Assembly (NCBI RefSeq): GCF_008245225.1
Contig: NZ_VTAW01000009.1
Span: forward strand, 78,375-142,374
From: Natrialba swarupiae
GTDB lineage: Archaea; Halobacteriota; Halobacteria; Halobacteriales; Natrialbaceae
Length of the DNA stretch: 64,000 nt
Reading direction: 5' to 3'
Each line of letters begins with the position of its first letter. Positions within the stretch are counted from its first letter, which is position 1. The notes below the pieces were generated by a model, which was given only the letters and a program-made list of their open reading frames with translations, made no database searches and was not told the DNA's origin. Positions 17,530 through 25,427 of the stretch are shown here, piece after piece. Both the position numbers and the translations under genes were made by a program.

Positions 17530-18233
17530 TGCTCACCTACGAACCGGACGAGACGATCGCCCACCGGCTCGATCCACGGTCGAAGCTGGCGGTCCAGATC
17601 GGCTTCGCCGCCACCGCGCTTGCACACACGAGTCCGCGTGCGCTGATCGCACTCACCGTCGTCGCCGGCGTCGTCCTCGCCGCGACGCGGGTACCGCCAC
17701 TCGAGACGCTTTACGCCTACCGGTTCGCGCTCGTCATCCTGGCGATCGCGCCACTGGTCGCCGCGGCGACGCTCGGCCCACCCTGGATCGACGTCGAGCG
17801 CGGAACTACCTCCGCGCGCGCAAGTTACCGCGTCCTCCTCATCTTGCTCGTCAGCGCGGCCTACGTCAGATCGACGCCCGTTCGTCACTCGCGAGCCGCG
17901 ATACAGCGAACGATCCCCGGAAAACCGGGACAGGTACTCGGCGTCGGCGTCGCACTCGTCTTCAGGTTCCTCCCCGTCCTCCGGGGAGACCTCCAGACCA
18001 TTCGCGAGGCGATGGCGGCCCGACTCGGAACCGAGCGCAACGCAGCCGAACGCATCCACCTCGTCGGCGTGCTGGCGCTGACGCGGGCGTTCGACCGGGC
18101 CGACCGCCTCAGTCTCGCCCTCCAGGCGCGGTGTTTCGCCTGGAATCCGACGCTCCCACCACTCTCGTTCTCGAGAGCCGATCTCCCCGCCTTCGGCGTC
18201 GCAGTCGCCTTGCTCCTGTCGGCGTTCGTGTAG
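17529..18233 (+). CDS. bioN: Biotin ECF transporter transmembrane coupling subunit BioN
   Basis: A 234-residue EcfT/CbiQ-family membrane protein. It begins with LTYEPDETIAHRLDPRSKLA, the usual start of EcfT proteins, has four or five hydrophobic segments, and contains the coupling-helix motif region (EAMAARLGTERN) and a second one (RADRLSLALQARCF) that contact the ATPase. It joins BioY to the BioM ATPase. Its start shares one base with the bioM stop. Confidence 0.93.
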   Translation: MLTYEPDETIAHRLDPRSKLAVQIGFAATALAHTSPRALIALTVVAGVVLAATRVPPLETLYAYRFALVILAIAPLVAAATLGPPWIDVERGTTSARASYRVLLILLVSAAYVRSTPVRHSRAAIQRTIPGKPGQVLGVGVALVFRFLPVLRGDLQTIREAMAARLGTERNAAERIHLVGVLALTRAFDRADRLSLALQARCFAWNPTLPPLSFSRADLPAFGVAVALLLSAFV

Positions 18234-18303
18234 CGACCACACCCGTTCGTCGGATTCGAAACGAGGGGCGACGGGACAGGTTCCGAGGCGACCGTCCACG
18301 GCG

Positions 18304-19068
18304 TTAGTCGCGGGACGAAGCCGACAGCGTGACCGACGGGTGCGCGTCGGGACCAGCGTTGTCACTCCCGTCGCGGACGACGACCGATGGCACGTCCGCG
18401 GCGTCACGTATCTCTCGCTCGAAGAACTCCCGGTTGGCGCGTATCGTCTCCTCGTCCCACTCCCACCACTCGAGTGCGAGGAGTTTCTCCCGTATCTCTC
18501 GTGGGAAGCGCCACTTGATGTGTTCGGCGGGAACGCCTGCGACGATCGAGTACGGTTCGACGTCGTCGGTGACGATGGCACCCGCGCCGACGACTGCCCC
18601 GTCGCCGATCGTCACCCCCGAGAGGATCGTCGCTCGGGTTCCGATCCAGACGTCGTTCCCGATCGTGATCGGGCCTGACGACGTCGGCGGGAGGTCGCTC
18701 TCGAGGACCTCGTCGTAGAGGCGGATCTGCATCGCCGGCTTTCCAGTCTCGTGGTTGGTCTCCTGGAACGTCGCTCGCCTGGCGATCGCGCAGTAGTTTC
18801 CGATCTCGATCTCGCCGACCAGATCGCAGTTGGGCTCGAGGTTCGTTCGCCGGCCGATCGTGACGTCACCGTTGAGCACGCAGCCGCGGCTCAGTCTCGT
18901 TCGTGGTCCGAGATCCACCGTACCCCGCAACAAACACCCTTTGGAGATTCGAGCCGTCGACGCGATCGAGAACGACATCGGGCCCGAGATCCGACCGACG
19001 AGTTCACACGCTACGGGCGGGTATCCGAGGATCGAAAGCGAACGATCCAGGACGGTAGCGAGGGTCAC
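18304..19068 (-). CDS. CatB-related O-acetyltransferase (hexapeptide-repeat family)
   Basis: A 254-residue left-handed beta-helix acetyltransferase. Hexapeptide repeats run from about residue 35 to 185 (for example [17 protein letters not shown]), with the family segment [36 protein letters not shown] and a C-terminal helix with [10 protein letters not shown]. The catalytic His of the family fits the NHETGKP loop. Related enzymes acetylate sugars, xenobiotics or streptogramins; in haloarchaea a surface-polysaccharide role is more likely than drug resistance, but that is inference. GTG start: a TATATG on the minus strand (19095-19100) lies about 28 bases upstream, which supports a leaderless message. 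Confidence 0.85.
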   Translation of the reverse strand: MTLATVLDRSLSILGYPPVACELVGRISGPMSFSIASTARISKGCLLRGTVDLGPRTRLSRGCVLNGDVTIGRRTNLEPNCDLVGEIEIGNYCAIARRATFQETNHETGKPAMQIRLYDEVLESDLPPTSSGPITIGNDVWIGTRATILSGVTIGDGAVVGAGAIVTDDVEPYSIVAGVPAEHIKWRFPREIREKLLALEWWEWDEETIRANREFFEREIRDAADVPSVVVRDGSDNAGPDAHPSVTLSASSRD

Positions 19069-19748
19069 TGTACTCCACCGTCGACATCACCCCACATATA
19101 GCTCATCGACTGGCGGTGAACACTCGCCGAATCCGACCGGTTACAGGGACGGAGTACTCGAGACTGACGCGCGGTCGACGGCGAATAAGCCACCCCTATG
19201 CCGGCTCTGTGAACGAACCCGCGGAGAAAGTGGGATCGAGAGGGGGGAACAGATCCCTCGGTGACTGCTTCCCCGGCCGCGGGCGATTCTGGGGGGGAGG
19301 GGAATGGCACACGGCTGGGGAACTGCCTCCAGACGAACCGTCTGGATGGGCATTCGATAGTTCATGGTGATTGCTAATAATGGTTTGGGATAGAGGTTTT
19401 CTCTGGAGTTAGTTTGGTCGAGTGAACACTGTACGGGATTGGCTGACGGATGAACCGACCATCTGTGACGAACCAGTCTCGTGGTGCCAGAGATCACAGC
19501 GCTCCAACAACGTATCGCTCACGGTTTCGATCCGATCGTCTTTCGTTCGCACCCCAAAACGCTGTCTCCCTCAAAGATCGTTATCACTTAACTCGGCAGG
19601 TGAGTCCGAAGTAACCACCATATGATCGTGAAGTTAGCTAACAATTATTGCGGCCCTCTGTCCGTGTGGGGGTATGTTGCCGTGTGATACTGAACGTGAG
19701 GAGACCAGAGACGACGAGACCACGAGACAAAATCCCGATCAATGTGGA
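19069..19748. other. Intergenic stretch with small hairpins
   Basis: There is no convincing gene. It contains a perfect hairpin TCCAGACG-AAC-CGTCTGGA (19328-19346), an imperfect G/C-rich hairpin (about 19234-19275) and the 10-base palindrome GTTAGCTAAC (19633-19642), just before a TATA-like CAATTATT that could serve the beta-propeller gene downstream. The G-rich run near 19289-19302 is unusual for this window. Confidence 0.45.
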
Positions 19749-21191
19749 ATGGAGAGCAGAAACGATCGAGTATCTGAATACAGATCACACCTCGGTCGAC
19801 GATCACTATTACGGACGAGCGCTGCTGCCCTTGCAGGGATCGTGACGATGTCGGGGACGGCGATGGCTGCTGACGAAGCGGCGGGCGGCGCGAGCGGTCC
19901 GATCGTGTGTGTGGGAAGCGGACTTAGCGTCGACGCGTTCGACGCGGTGACCGGGGAGCACGAGTGGACGTTCCCGACCGAAGGCAGTGCGTGGTCTTCA
20001 CCAACTGTCGTCGATGGAACCGTCTATTTCGGGTGTAACGGAGACGAAGAATCCGACGCGACCCTCTATGCGGTCGACGCAACAACCGGAGACGAAATCT
20101 GGCGTTTTACCGATCCCGGTGACTGGGTATTCTCCTCCCCGACTGTCGTCGACGGGACGGTCTACGTCGGTGAAGGCGGTGGAACTGCGACCGACGACTG
20201 GGATTATTCGGTGTTTGCAGTCGACGCAGAGACAGGGGACGGGATCTGGGAGTTCGAGGGTGTCGACGACCAAGTACAGTCTTCACCGTACGTCTCCGAT
20301 GGAACCGTGTACGTTGGGTCACACGATGGGAGTCTCTACGCGATCGACGACGAAACGGGAGACGAAGAGTGGTCGTTCGACCCCGATAGGGGAAGGATCA
20401 CCTCCTCACCAACTGTCGTCGATGGCACCGTCTACGTCGGTGAGGAGTGGGCAGGGTTGCACGCGGTAGACGCCGACACGGGTGATCCCGAGTGGTCGGT
20501 CACCACCGGTATTTCGGGTGTTGCATCGTCGCCCACAGTGGTCGACGGTGTGGTCTACTTCGGCGAGGGGAACTCCGGGTTACACTCCGGAAGTCTGCAT
20601 GCTGTCGACGCAGCCACGGGCGATCTCGAGTGGTCGTTCACCGAACCGAACGCGCCAGTCACGTCGTCCCCGACGGTAGCCGATGGAATTGTCTACGTCG
20701 GCGAAGGATACCACAGCAGAGACGGTGATCTGTACGCCGTCGACGCGGAGACAGGAGATCTCGAGTGGACGTTTACGAACCCGGAGAGTAACCCGATCTG
20801 GTCGTCCCCTACCGTGTACGACGGAACTGTCTACGTGAGTCTACAGGGAGCATCTCTGTACGCACTGGACGCTGCAACGGGGGACGATCAGTGGTCTGCG
20901 GATGGTCTCGGATACACCGTTCGATCGTCACCGACAGTGGTAGCCGATCCCGAGAACGGGCACAGCGTCGACTCGAGGGTCAAGTTGGGGACACTCGGCC
21001 ACCACCACGAACGGGCGGACACGAGCAACGGTAGTGACGAGTCGACGCTCGCGGACTACGCCAACGACGACGGAGAGGTTGATTCCAGCGGTCTCGGTAA
21101 CGCCTTCAGCGACTGGCAGTCAGGAGAGATCAGTTCTCAGGATCTGGGTGAAGCCTTTAGCGCTTGGCAGAGCGGAGATCCTGTCGTATAA
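19749..21191 (+). CDS. Tat-exported PQQ-like beta-propeller protein with dockerin-like tail
   Basis: About 480 residues. A twin-arginine signal (LGRRSLLRTSAAALAG, cleavage near AMAAD) is followed by roughly eight propeller blades, each with the pattern SSPTVVDGTVYVG, a YAVDAxTGD strand and EWSF/IWRF. The domain resembles PQQ quinoprotein and BamB-type propellers, but no PQQ ligands can be assigned, so a binding or structural surface role is as likely as an enzyme. The last 45 residues (SSGLGNAFSDWQSGEISSQDLGEAFSAWQSG) are two short similar helices resembling the dockerin-like end of many haloarchaeal surface proteins. The start is set at MESRNDRV to give a normal n-region; an in-frame ATG at 19674 is also at leaderless distance from a TATA-like box and cannot be excluded. 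Confidence 0.85.
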   Translation: MESRNDRVSEYRSHLGRRSLLRTSAAALAGIVTMSGTAMAADEAAGGASGPIVCVGSGLSVDAFDAVTGEHEWTFPTEGSAWSSPTVVDGTVYFGCNGDEESDATLYAVDATTGDEIWRFTDPGDWVFSSPTVVDGTVYVGEGGGTATDDWDYSVFAVDAETGDGIWEFEGVDDQVQSSPYVSDGTVYVGSHDGSLYAIDDETGDEEWSFDPDRGRITSSPTVVDGTVYVGEEWAGLHAVDADTGDPEWSVTTGISGVASSPTVVDGVVYFGEGNSGLHSGSLHAVDAATGDLEWSFTEPNAPVTSSPTVADGIVYVGEGYHSRDGDLYAVDAETGDLEWTFTNPESNPIWSSPTVYDGTVYVSLQGASLYALDAATGDDQWSADGLGYTVRSSPTVVADPENGHSVDSRVKLGTLGHHHERADTSNGSDESTLADYANDDGEVDSSGLGNAFSDWQSGEISSQDLGEAFSAWQSGDPVV

Positions 21192-21281
21192 TTGTCCGGA
21201 TCTCGTGTTTCGTCTCGGTCTCCTCGGGAGCCAACCAGCGCGGTATTACTCGTTCTACTCACGGATATCCGTCGTAGAAAG

Positions 21282-21518
21282 AGCCAATGGAAGGGTTGGG
21301 AACGACGCCGAGACGCTCACTTCGCTGCACGCCTCGTCTATTTCAAATCCCTCGACGGCTGTTGCTGCTTACGTATTGTTCGCAGCAAAAAGCCGGTGGA
21401 AGGGATTGTGAACCACGGTCGCAGCGAAGCTGCTCTCTGGTTCAAATCCCTCGACGGCTTGCTTCGCTCCTCACGTGACGTTCGTCGCAGAAGGCAAGCC
21501 GGTGGAGGGATTTGAACC
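21282..21518. repeat. Array of alternating repeats derived from the tRNA-Thr 3' end
   Basis: Five copies of a roughly 20-25 base segment matching the T-arm/acceptor end of the adjacent tRNA-Thr alternate in orientation: 21282-21301, 21341-21360 (inverted), 21391-21415, 21438-21462 (inverted) and 21494-21518, the last being the true tRNA end. Same-orientation copies are 109 and 106 bases apart. Neighbouring copies can pair almost perfectly; for example TGGTTCAAATCCCTCGACGG at 21438 pairs with the tRNA 3' end. Loops differ between units. Frames through this region (repeating peptides such as FKSLDG) are not genes. Confidence 0.7.
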
Positions 21519-21570
21519 CTCGACCTAATCCTTACGAAGGATTCGCTCTGCCAGTCTGAGCTACACCGGC
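21497..21570 (-). tRNA. tRNA-Thr (anticodon CGU)
   Basis: The minus strand folds as a 74-base tRNA. The acceptor stem is GCCGGTG (21570-21564) with CACCGGC (21504-21498), then discriminator U. The D-arm region is GTAGCTCAGACTGGCAGAGC. The anticodon stem is AATCC/GGATT with loop TTCGTAA, giving anticodon CGT, which reads ACG. The T-arm GAGGGTTCAAATCCCTC is perfect. No CCA is encoded and no intron is seen. Confidence 0.95.
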
Positions 21571-21744
21571 GCGCACCCACACCCCGGTTGGGATGTGGAG
21601 CGAGTGTACTCATTCATACGCTCGATACCGGGCATAAGGGTTGCGAATCGTTCCGATCGTGAGAGGAGTTGTGCGGTCTCCGCAGACGGCTCGTTCGGAT
21701 TCGGAAAGACAGTTCCTTCGACCCCCCAGACAACCGGTGTCCGG

Positions 21745-22728
21745 TCACGCCCGCTCGAGGCGGACGTCGAGACAGACGTTGAGTTCGTGAGGGGCGTATG
21801 AGCGGACGGTTCGGCGGGTCTTGACGGTGACGTCGTAGCCCGGTTGTGCGGCCTCACGAATCGCGCGTTCACCCGGCCCGAACGGGTCGTCTTCGTGTTG
21901 GATGTCGTAGTAGTGAACGACGCAGTCCTCGCCCGCGATCGTCACGGCCGACTCGAGGAACTCGTCGGCGCTGTGTGGGAGATTCATCACGATGCGGTCG
22001 GCCCAGTCCTCGTACTCGGGTGCGACTGCTCGCACGTCGTCGTGGACTGCGGTCACCCGGTCGGCGACGCCGTTTCGATCCGCGTTCTCGCGGAGATACT
22101 CGATCGCCTCGCCGTTGACGTCGACACCGACGCACGTCCCACCGCGTTTCGTGAACGGGATCACGAACGGACCGACGCCCGCGAACATGTCGAACGCGTG
22201 CTCGCCGTCTGCAACCTGACTGGCGACGCGGTGGCGCTCCGTCGCGAGTCGCGGGGAGAAATAGACGGCGGCGAGGTCGAGGGCGAACTCGCAGCCGTAC
22301 TCCCGGTGGACGACCTCGGTGTTCTCGCCCGCGAGGACCTCCCAGTCGCGGACTCGCGTCTCGCCTTTGACCTTGGAGGCCTTGTTCAACACCGTATCGA
22401 CGGGGAGATCGGACTCGATGACCGCCGCGGCGATCTCGTCTGCGCGTTCCTCGTCGTCTTCGTCGAGCAACACCGCCCGCCCCAATCGCTCGTAGGACGG
22501 ATCGAATCCCAGGAGGTCGGCCGGCGTCGTCTGGGTGTCGCGCTCGACGGCGCTCCGGGTGCACACCTCGAGGTCGCCACTCACGGCGTCGGGGTCGACG
22601 ACGGGGATGTAGAGATCTTCCCCCTCGACGTCGATCTCGTAGGCGTCGTCGATCAGATCAGCCTCCGCGAGTTCCCGACGCGTCGTCTCACCCTGCTCGC
22701 GGGACACGCGCACGAACGGGACGTCCAT
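21745..22728 (-). CDS. trm5: tRNA (guanine37-N1)-methyltransferase Trm5
   Basis: A 327-residue archaeal/eukaryal-type Trm5 that methylates G37 of tRNAs to keep the reading frame. The N-terminal half contains the tRNA-binding segment with LNKASKVKGETRVRDWEVLAG. The catalytic half has EYGCEFALDLAAVYFSPRLA, SAM motif I FDMFAGVGPFVIPF, VGVDVNGEA and the NLPHSADEF motif (the family's NxP). The start ATG at 22728 is the natural family start (MDVPFVRVSREQGE). It diverges from the Rieske gene at 22866. Confidence 0.93.
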   Translation of the reverse strand: MDVPFVRVSREQGETTRRELAEADLIDDAYEIDVEGEDLYIPVVDPDAVSGDLEVCTRSAVERDTQTTPADLLGFDPSYERLGRAVLLDEDDEERADEIAAAVIESDLPVDTVLNKASKVKGETRVRDWEVLAGENTEVVHREYGCEFALDLAAVYFSPRLATERHRVASQVADGEHAFDMFAGVGPFVIPFTKRGGTCVGVDVNGEAIEYLRENADRNGVADRVTAVHDDVRAVAPEYEDWADRIVMNLPHSADEFLESAVTIAGEDCVVHYYDIQHEDDPFGPGERAIREAAQPGYDVTVKTRRTVRSYAPHELNVCLDVRLERA

Positions 22729-22865
22729 ACACGTACTCGCCGACGGGGTGTCCTAACGCTGGCGTTTTCGTCGGCCCGCAGCGATGGTAGGCACGAACGT
22801 ACGACGGCTCGACCGCATTCATCGAGGGTCGAAGCGCTTTCGGCGTTCCGGTGAGAGCGATCGGT

Positions 22866-23288
22866 ATGGGCGTTCGAATGCGGCTGACGGCCGTCGAGAC
22901 GGTCCACGACGAGGGATCGTGGCTGTTCACGGTTCGCGACCGCCACGGCGAACTCGAAGAGATACTCCTCGTTCCCTGCGAGGACGGCGTCGAAGCGTGG
23001 ATCAACCGCTGTACGCACGAGTCTCAGCGCTTCGACACCGGCAACGGGGCGGCAATGCGAGAGGGGCAAATCATCTGCCCGAAACACGGCTCGATGTTCG
23101 ACTCCTGTAGCGGCTACTGCGACAACGGCGAGGCCGCAGAGACGACGCTACCCTCGGTCGACGTGGCGGTCGACGACGGGACGGTCTACCTGACCGACGA
23201 CGACGTCAACTACCTCCACGACGGGGGCATCGACGAGAACGAGGACGAGGACGATGGCCCCGCCTCGACCTCCCACCTCTCGTTTTGA
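22866..23288 (+). CDS. Rieske [2Fe-2S] ferredoxin-like protein
   Basis: A 140-residue soluble Rieske protein. The cluster ligands are visible as C-T-H (in NRCTHESQRF) and C-P-K-H (in IICPKHGSMF), 17 residues apart, in the order Cys-x-His and Cys-x-x-His. A further Cys pair follows in SCSGYC. The C-terminus is a long acidic tail. No membrane segment is present, so it is probably a small electron carrier in the cytoplasm or part of an oxygenase-like system; the partner is not encoded next to it. Start choice is ATG 22866 (MGVRMRL); ATG 22878 is the alternative. Confidence 0.88.
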   Translation: MGVRMRLTAVETVHDEGSWLFTVRDRHGELEEILLVPCEDGVEAWINRCTHESQRFDTGNGAAMREGQIICPKHGSMFDSCSGYCDNGEAAETTLPSVDVAVDDGTVYLTDDDVNYLHDGGIDENEDEDDGPASTSHLSF

Positions 23289-23322
23289 GCGGCTTTATGG
23301 CCCTTCACTGACTGGTCGCCAC

Positions 23323-23721
23323 ATGGAACGACGAACCGTCTCGAGTGGAACCGAGTGGGAACCGAGAGTCGGCTACTCGCGGGCCGTCCGTGCCGGGTCA
23401 CAGGTCCACGTCGCCGGCACGACCGCGACCGACGAAAACGGGGACGTCGTCGGCGTCGACGATCCGTACCGCCAGACCGAGCGGGCACTCGAGATCGTTC
23501 GCGAGGCGCTCGAAGCGGCCGGAGCCACGGTCGATGACGTCGTCAGAACTCGCCTCTACGTGACGAACATCGACCACTGGGAGGAGATCGGGCGAGCACA
23601 CGGCGAGGTCGTCGGCGAGGTACGACCGGCGGCGAGCATGGTCGAGGTCGAACGCCTGATCGATCCCGATCATCTGGTCGAACTCGAGGCGGTCGCGGTC
23701 GTCGACGATAACGGCGAGTGA
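23323..23721 (+). CDS. RidA/YjgF/YER057c family protein
   Basis: A 132-residue single-domain protein of the RidA superfamily. The usual marks are VGYSRAVRAGSQVHVAGTTA at the start, QTERALEIVREALEAAGATVDDVVRTRLYVTN in the middle and RPAASMVEVERLIDPDHLVELEAVA at the end. It has the Arg of the RPAxS motif expected for imine-binding relatives, but this subgroup is more distant from true RidA than the second copy at 46009. A TATA-like CTTTATGG about 28 bases upstream supports a leaderless start at this ATG. Confidence 0.88.
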   Translation: MERRTVSSGTEWEPRVGYSRAVRAGSQVHVAGTTATDENGDVVGVDDPYRQTERALEIVREALEAAGATVDDVVRTRLYVTNIDHWEEIGRAHGEVVGEVRPAASMVEVERLIDPDHLVELEAVAVVDDNGE

Positions 23722-23808
23722 CGAACGTGCTCGATTCACTCGCATCGAGGTCCGTCGAACGGCCGTCTCGAATCGAGTCGACGGCGTTGCGGTCGTCGCT
23801 GACCAACC

Positions 23809-23892
23809 TATAGTAGCCACTGCAAGTCATTGCGCACCTGATCGCCAGACAGATCGGCGGTCAGTGTGCAAATCGTTGCAGTTGTTAGTATA
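23809..23892. repeat. Long intergenic hairpin
   Basis: Nested arms pair outward to inward: TATAGTA/TAGTATA (one mismatch), ACTGCAA (23819-23825) with TTGCAGT (23876-23882), TTGCGCAC (23830-23837) with GTGTGCAA (23864-23871), and CGCC/GGCG near the loop. The two sides of about 38 bases leave a loop of 8 bases. It lies about 90 bases after the RidA-like gene and could be a terminator-like structure or a small mobile repeat. Confidence 0.55.
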
Positions 23893-24119
23893 TCGTTTAC
23901 GGTAGTAGACGAGGCGCGACCGACTCGCGCCACGAGAAGGTGACAGCGGACTGCGTTTCTCACACACCGATTCGTCTCGATGGCTGTGAGTGCTCGAGGC
24001 CGGTTCGGACGTCGGCGCTTGCGTGTGTCGTCGACCGGTGGTGGTCCGGTCGTCACGTCCGCGCGTTCGGAAAGGAGGCGTCCGCCGGCCGACACGGTGT
24101 GTGGACGATCGGTGCTCGC

Positions 24120-24272
24120 AGTCGGTGGCATGACACGAGAGCGGAAACTGACCACGAACGCTCTCGTTCCGTCTTGCAGGAACTCACCTGGGCTTTCAGT
24201 GTTCCGAGGGGGAACACGAACGATTCCACGCCCCGGTCGTCCCGGGGCGCAGTCGACGCTACGACACACCGA
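24120..24272 (-). ncRNA. Candidate metal-regulated structured RNA
   Basis: On the minus strand a SirR-type box (24303-24316) is followed by AATATATT (24295-24302), which would place a start near 24270. The RNA would begin with unstructured sequence and then form two perfect hairpins: GCCCCGG-N5-CCGGGGC (24248-24230) and GTGTTCC-N5-GGAACAC (24217-24199). The 3' end is unknown; the limit given is arbitrary. A GTG-led frame from 24269 exists but its peptide is basic and unlike haloarchaeal proteins. The call is inference from promoter, operator and folding only. Confidence 0.3.
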
Positions 24273-24302
24273 TACTTAAAATTGACTAACCTAGAATATA
24301 TT

Positions 24303-24316
24303 TTAGATGAGTCTAA
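24303..24316. promoter_or_regulatory. SirR/MntR-type operator box
   Basis: TTAGATGAGTCTAA is a perfect TTAGA-N4-TCTAA inverted repeat identical in plan to the box in front of the metal-binding lipoprotein gene (27308-27321) and close to that in front of the regulator gene (28012-28025). It abuts a TATA-like AATATATT. Confidence 0.6.
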
Positions 24317-24441
24317 CTCAACTAGTGGGTGCGGTGTTACAGTGAGTGCTTCCGAGTGAGCGTCGTCCGACCGACGCCCCGATCGCCAAACGAACACGTG
24401 TTCGTGAGAATCGAAACGACCGGACGACGTGGTCGAACGCT

Positions 24442-25425
24442 CTACGTGGTCGATAACAGAACGGAGAAGAGAAGAGCCAGTACGTAGAGGGCAATCGCGA
24501 CGAGGATAATCATCGCACCGGTCGCGATGTCCCACGAGTACGAGAGGAAGATACCCCCGAAGACGGCCGTCTGTCCGAGCAGTACCGACAGGAGGAGGCC
24601 GTGATCGAAGCTATTGGTGAGCACCATCGCGGCCGCGACCGGAATAACGAGCATCCCGGCGACGAGAATCGCACCGAGGATCTGCATCGCGGCGACGACG
24701 ACCAACGCGGTCAGGACGATCAACAGCGTGTCGTAGAACGCGACGTTGATCCGTGCGAGGCGTGCGGCCTCCCGATCGAACGTGATGAACAGTAACTGCT
24801 TGTGCGTGAGCGCGATCGTTCCGACGACGACGAGCGTCAGCGCGACCATTAACTGGACGTTCTCGAACGGGACAAACAGGATGTCGCCGAACAGGTAGCT
24901 CTCGACCGTGGCGTGAAAGGTCACGCCGTAGGAGATGACGGCGATTCCGAGCGCGAAGCCGCCGGTGAGCATGATGGCGATCGGGATGTCGGCGTAGCCG
25001 TCGGTTTTGACTGCGACGTACTGTATCGCGAGCGCCGCGATCGTCGCGACGATCAGGGCGAACGCCAGCGGGTAGTCGAACCGGGGGGCCGCCGCGCCGA
25101 CGAACAGCCCGATCGCGACGCCGCCGAACGCCGTGTGTGCAAGCGCTTCGCCGATCAACGCCATCTGGCGGTTGACGAGGTACGCACCGACGACCGGAGC
25201 GGTGATGCCGATGAGAACACCGGCGGTGAACCCCCGCTGGAGAAAGCCGCTACAGACGAGCCACGTGTCGACGGCGTTACACGCACTCCCCCAGAAGGCG
25301 TCGTATATGACCGGGAATATCGTGAGGATGAACGCCGCGGAGACGACCATCATCACCGCGAGGCTTCCCAGAACGGCGTACTCCTCGCGGGTGGCCAGAC
25401 GATGGGCGACTCCCTCGGCGGCCAT
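24442..25425 (-). CDS. Zn/Mn ABC importer permease (ZnuB/MntB family)
   Basis: A 327-residue ABC-3 family permease with eight or nine hydrophobic segments. Family marks are GAYLVNRQMALIGEALAHTAFGGVAIG near the start of the core and ITFDREAARLARINVAFYDTLL, LGAILVAGMLVIPVAAA further on. The N-terminal extension of about 60 residues includes an extra hydrophobic stretch and two Cys (SACNAVDTWLVCSG). The ATG at 25425 follows the stop of the ATPase gene by two bases; the TTG two codons upstream overlaps that stop region and is less likely. The three genes form the uptake operon from 27254. Confidence 0.92.
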   Translation of the reverse strand: MAAEGVAHRLATREEYAVLGSLAVMMVVSAAFILTIFPVIYDAFWGSACNAVDTWLVCSGFLQRGFTAGVLIGITAPVVGAYLVNRQMALIGEALAHTAFGGVAIGLFVGAAAPRFDYPLAFALIVATIAALAIQYVAVKTDGYADIPIAIMLTGGFALGIAVISYGVTFHATVESYLFGDILFVPFENVQLMVALTLVVVGTIALTHKQLLFITFDREAARLARINVAFYDTLLIVLTALVVVAAMQILGAILVAGMLVIPVAAAMVLTNSFDHGLLLSVLLGQTAVFGGIFLSYSWDIATGAMIILVAIALYVLALLFSVLLSTT

Positions 25426-25427
25426 CG

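Larger units (their letters stand above)
23722..24441. other. Intergenic stretch with hairpins and a metal-regulator box
   Basis: There is no convincing protein gene. It contains the long hairpin at 23809-23892, two strong adjacent hairpins (24199-24217 and 24230-24248) and a TTAGA-N4-TCTAA box (24303-24316), each listed separately. Open minus-strand frames (such as 23808-24269) give Arg-rich, non-acidic peptides. Confidence 0.5.

Noticed and set aside
17085..18581. Minus-strand open frame of about 500 codons opposite bioM and bioN
   Set aside because: BioM and BioN are clear family members on the plus strand. The antisense frame is Arg/Ser/Asp-rich with no motifs.
21034..21515. Short plus-strand frames with repeated FKSLDG-like peptides
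   Set aside because: They are translations of the tRNA-derived repeat array and overlap in three frames; such peptides do not indicate genes.
24190..24260. Relic of an IS200/IS605-type tnpB 3' end with guide RNA
   Set aside because: Hairpins and a frame with a phrase such as ESFVFPLG suggested it, but no TnpB catalytic or zinc-finger motif is present and I cannot confirm similarity without a search.
23808..24269. Possible 153-residue GTG-led protein under the metal-regulator box
   Set aside because: Start spacing from the TATA-like sequence is suitable, but the peptide is basic, Arg/Pro/Ser-rich and covers two perfect hairpins. I prefer an RNA or no product.
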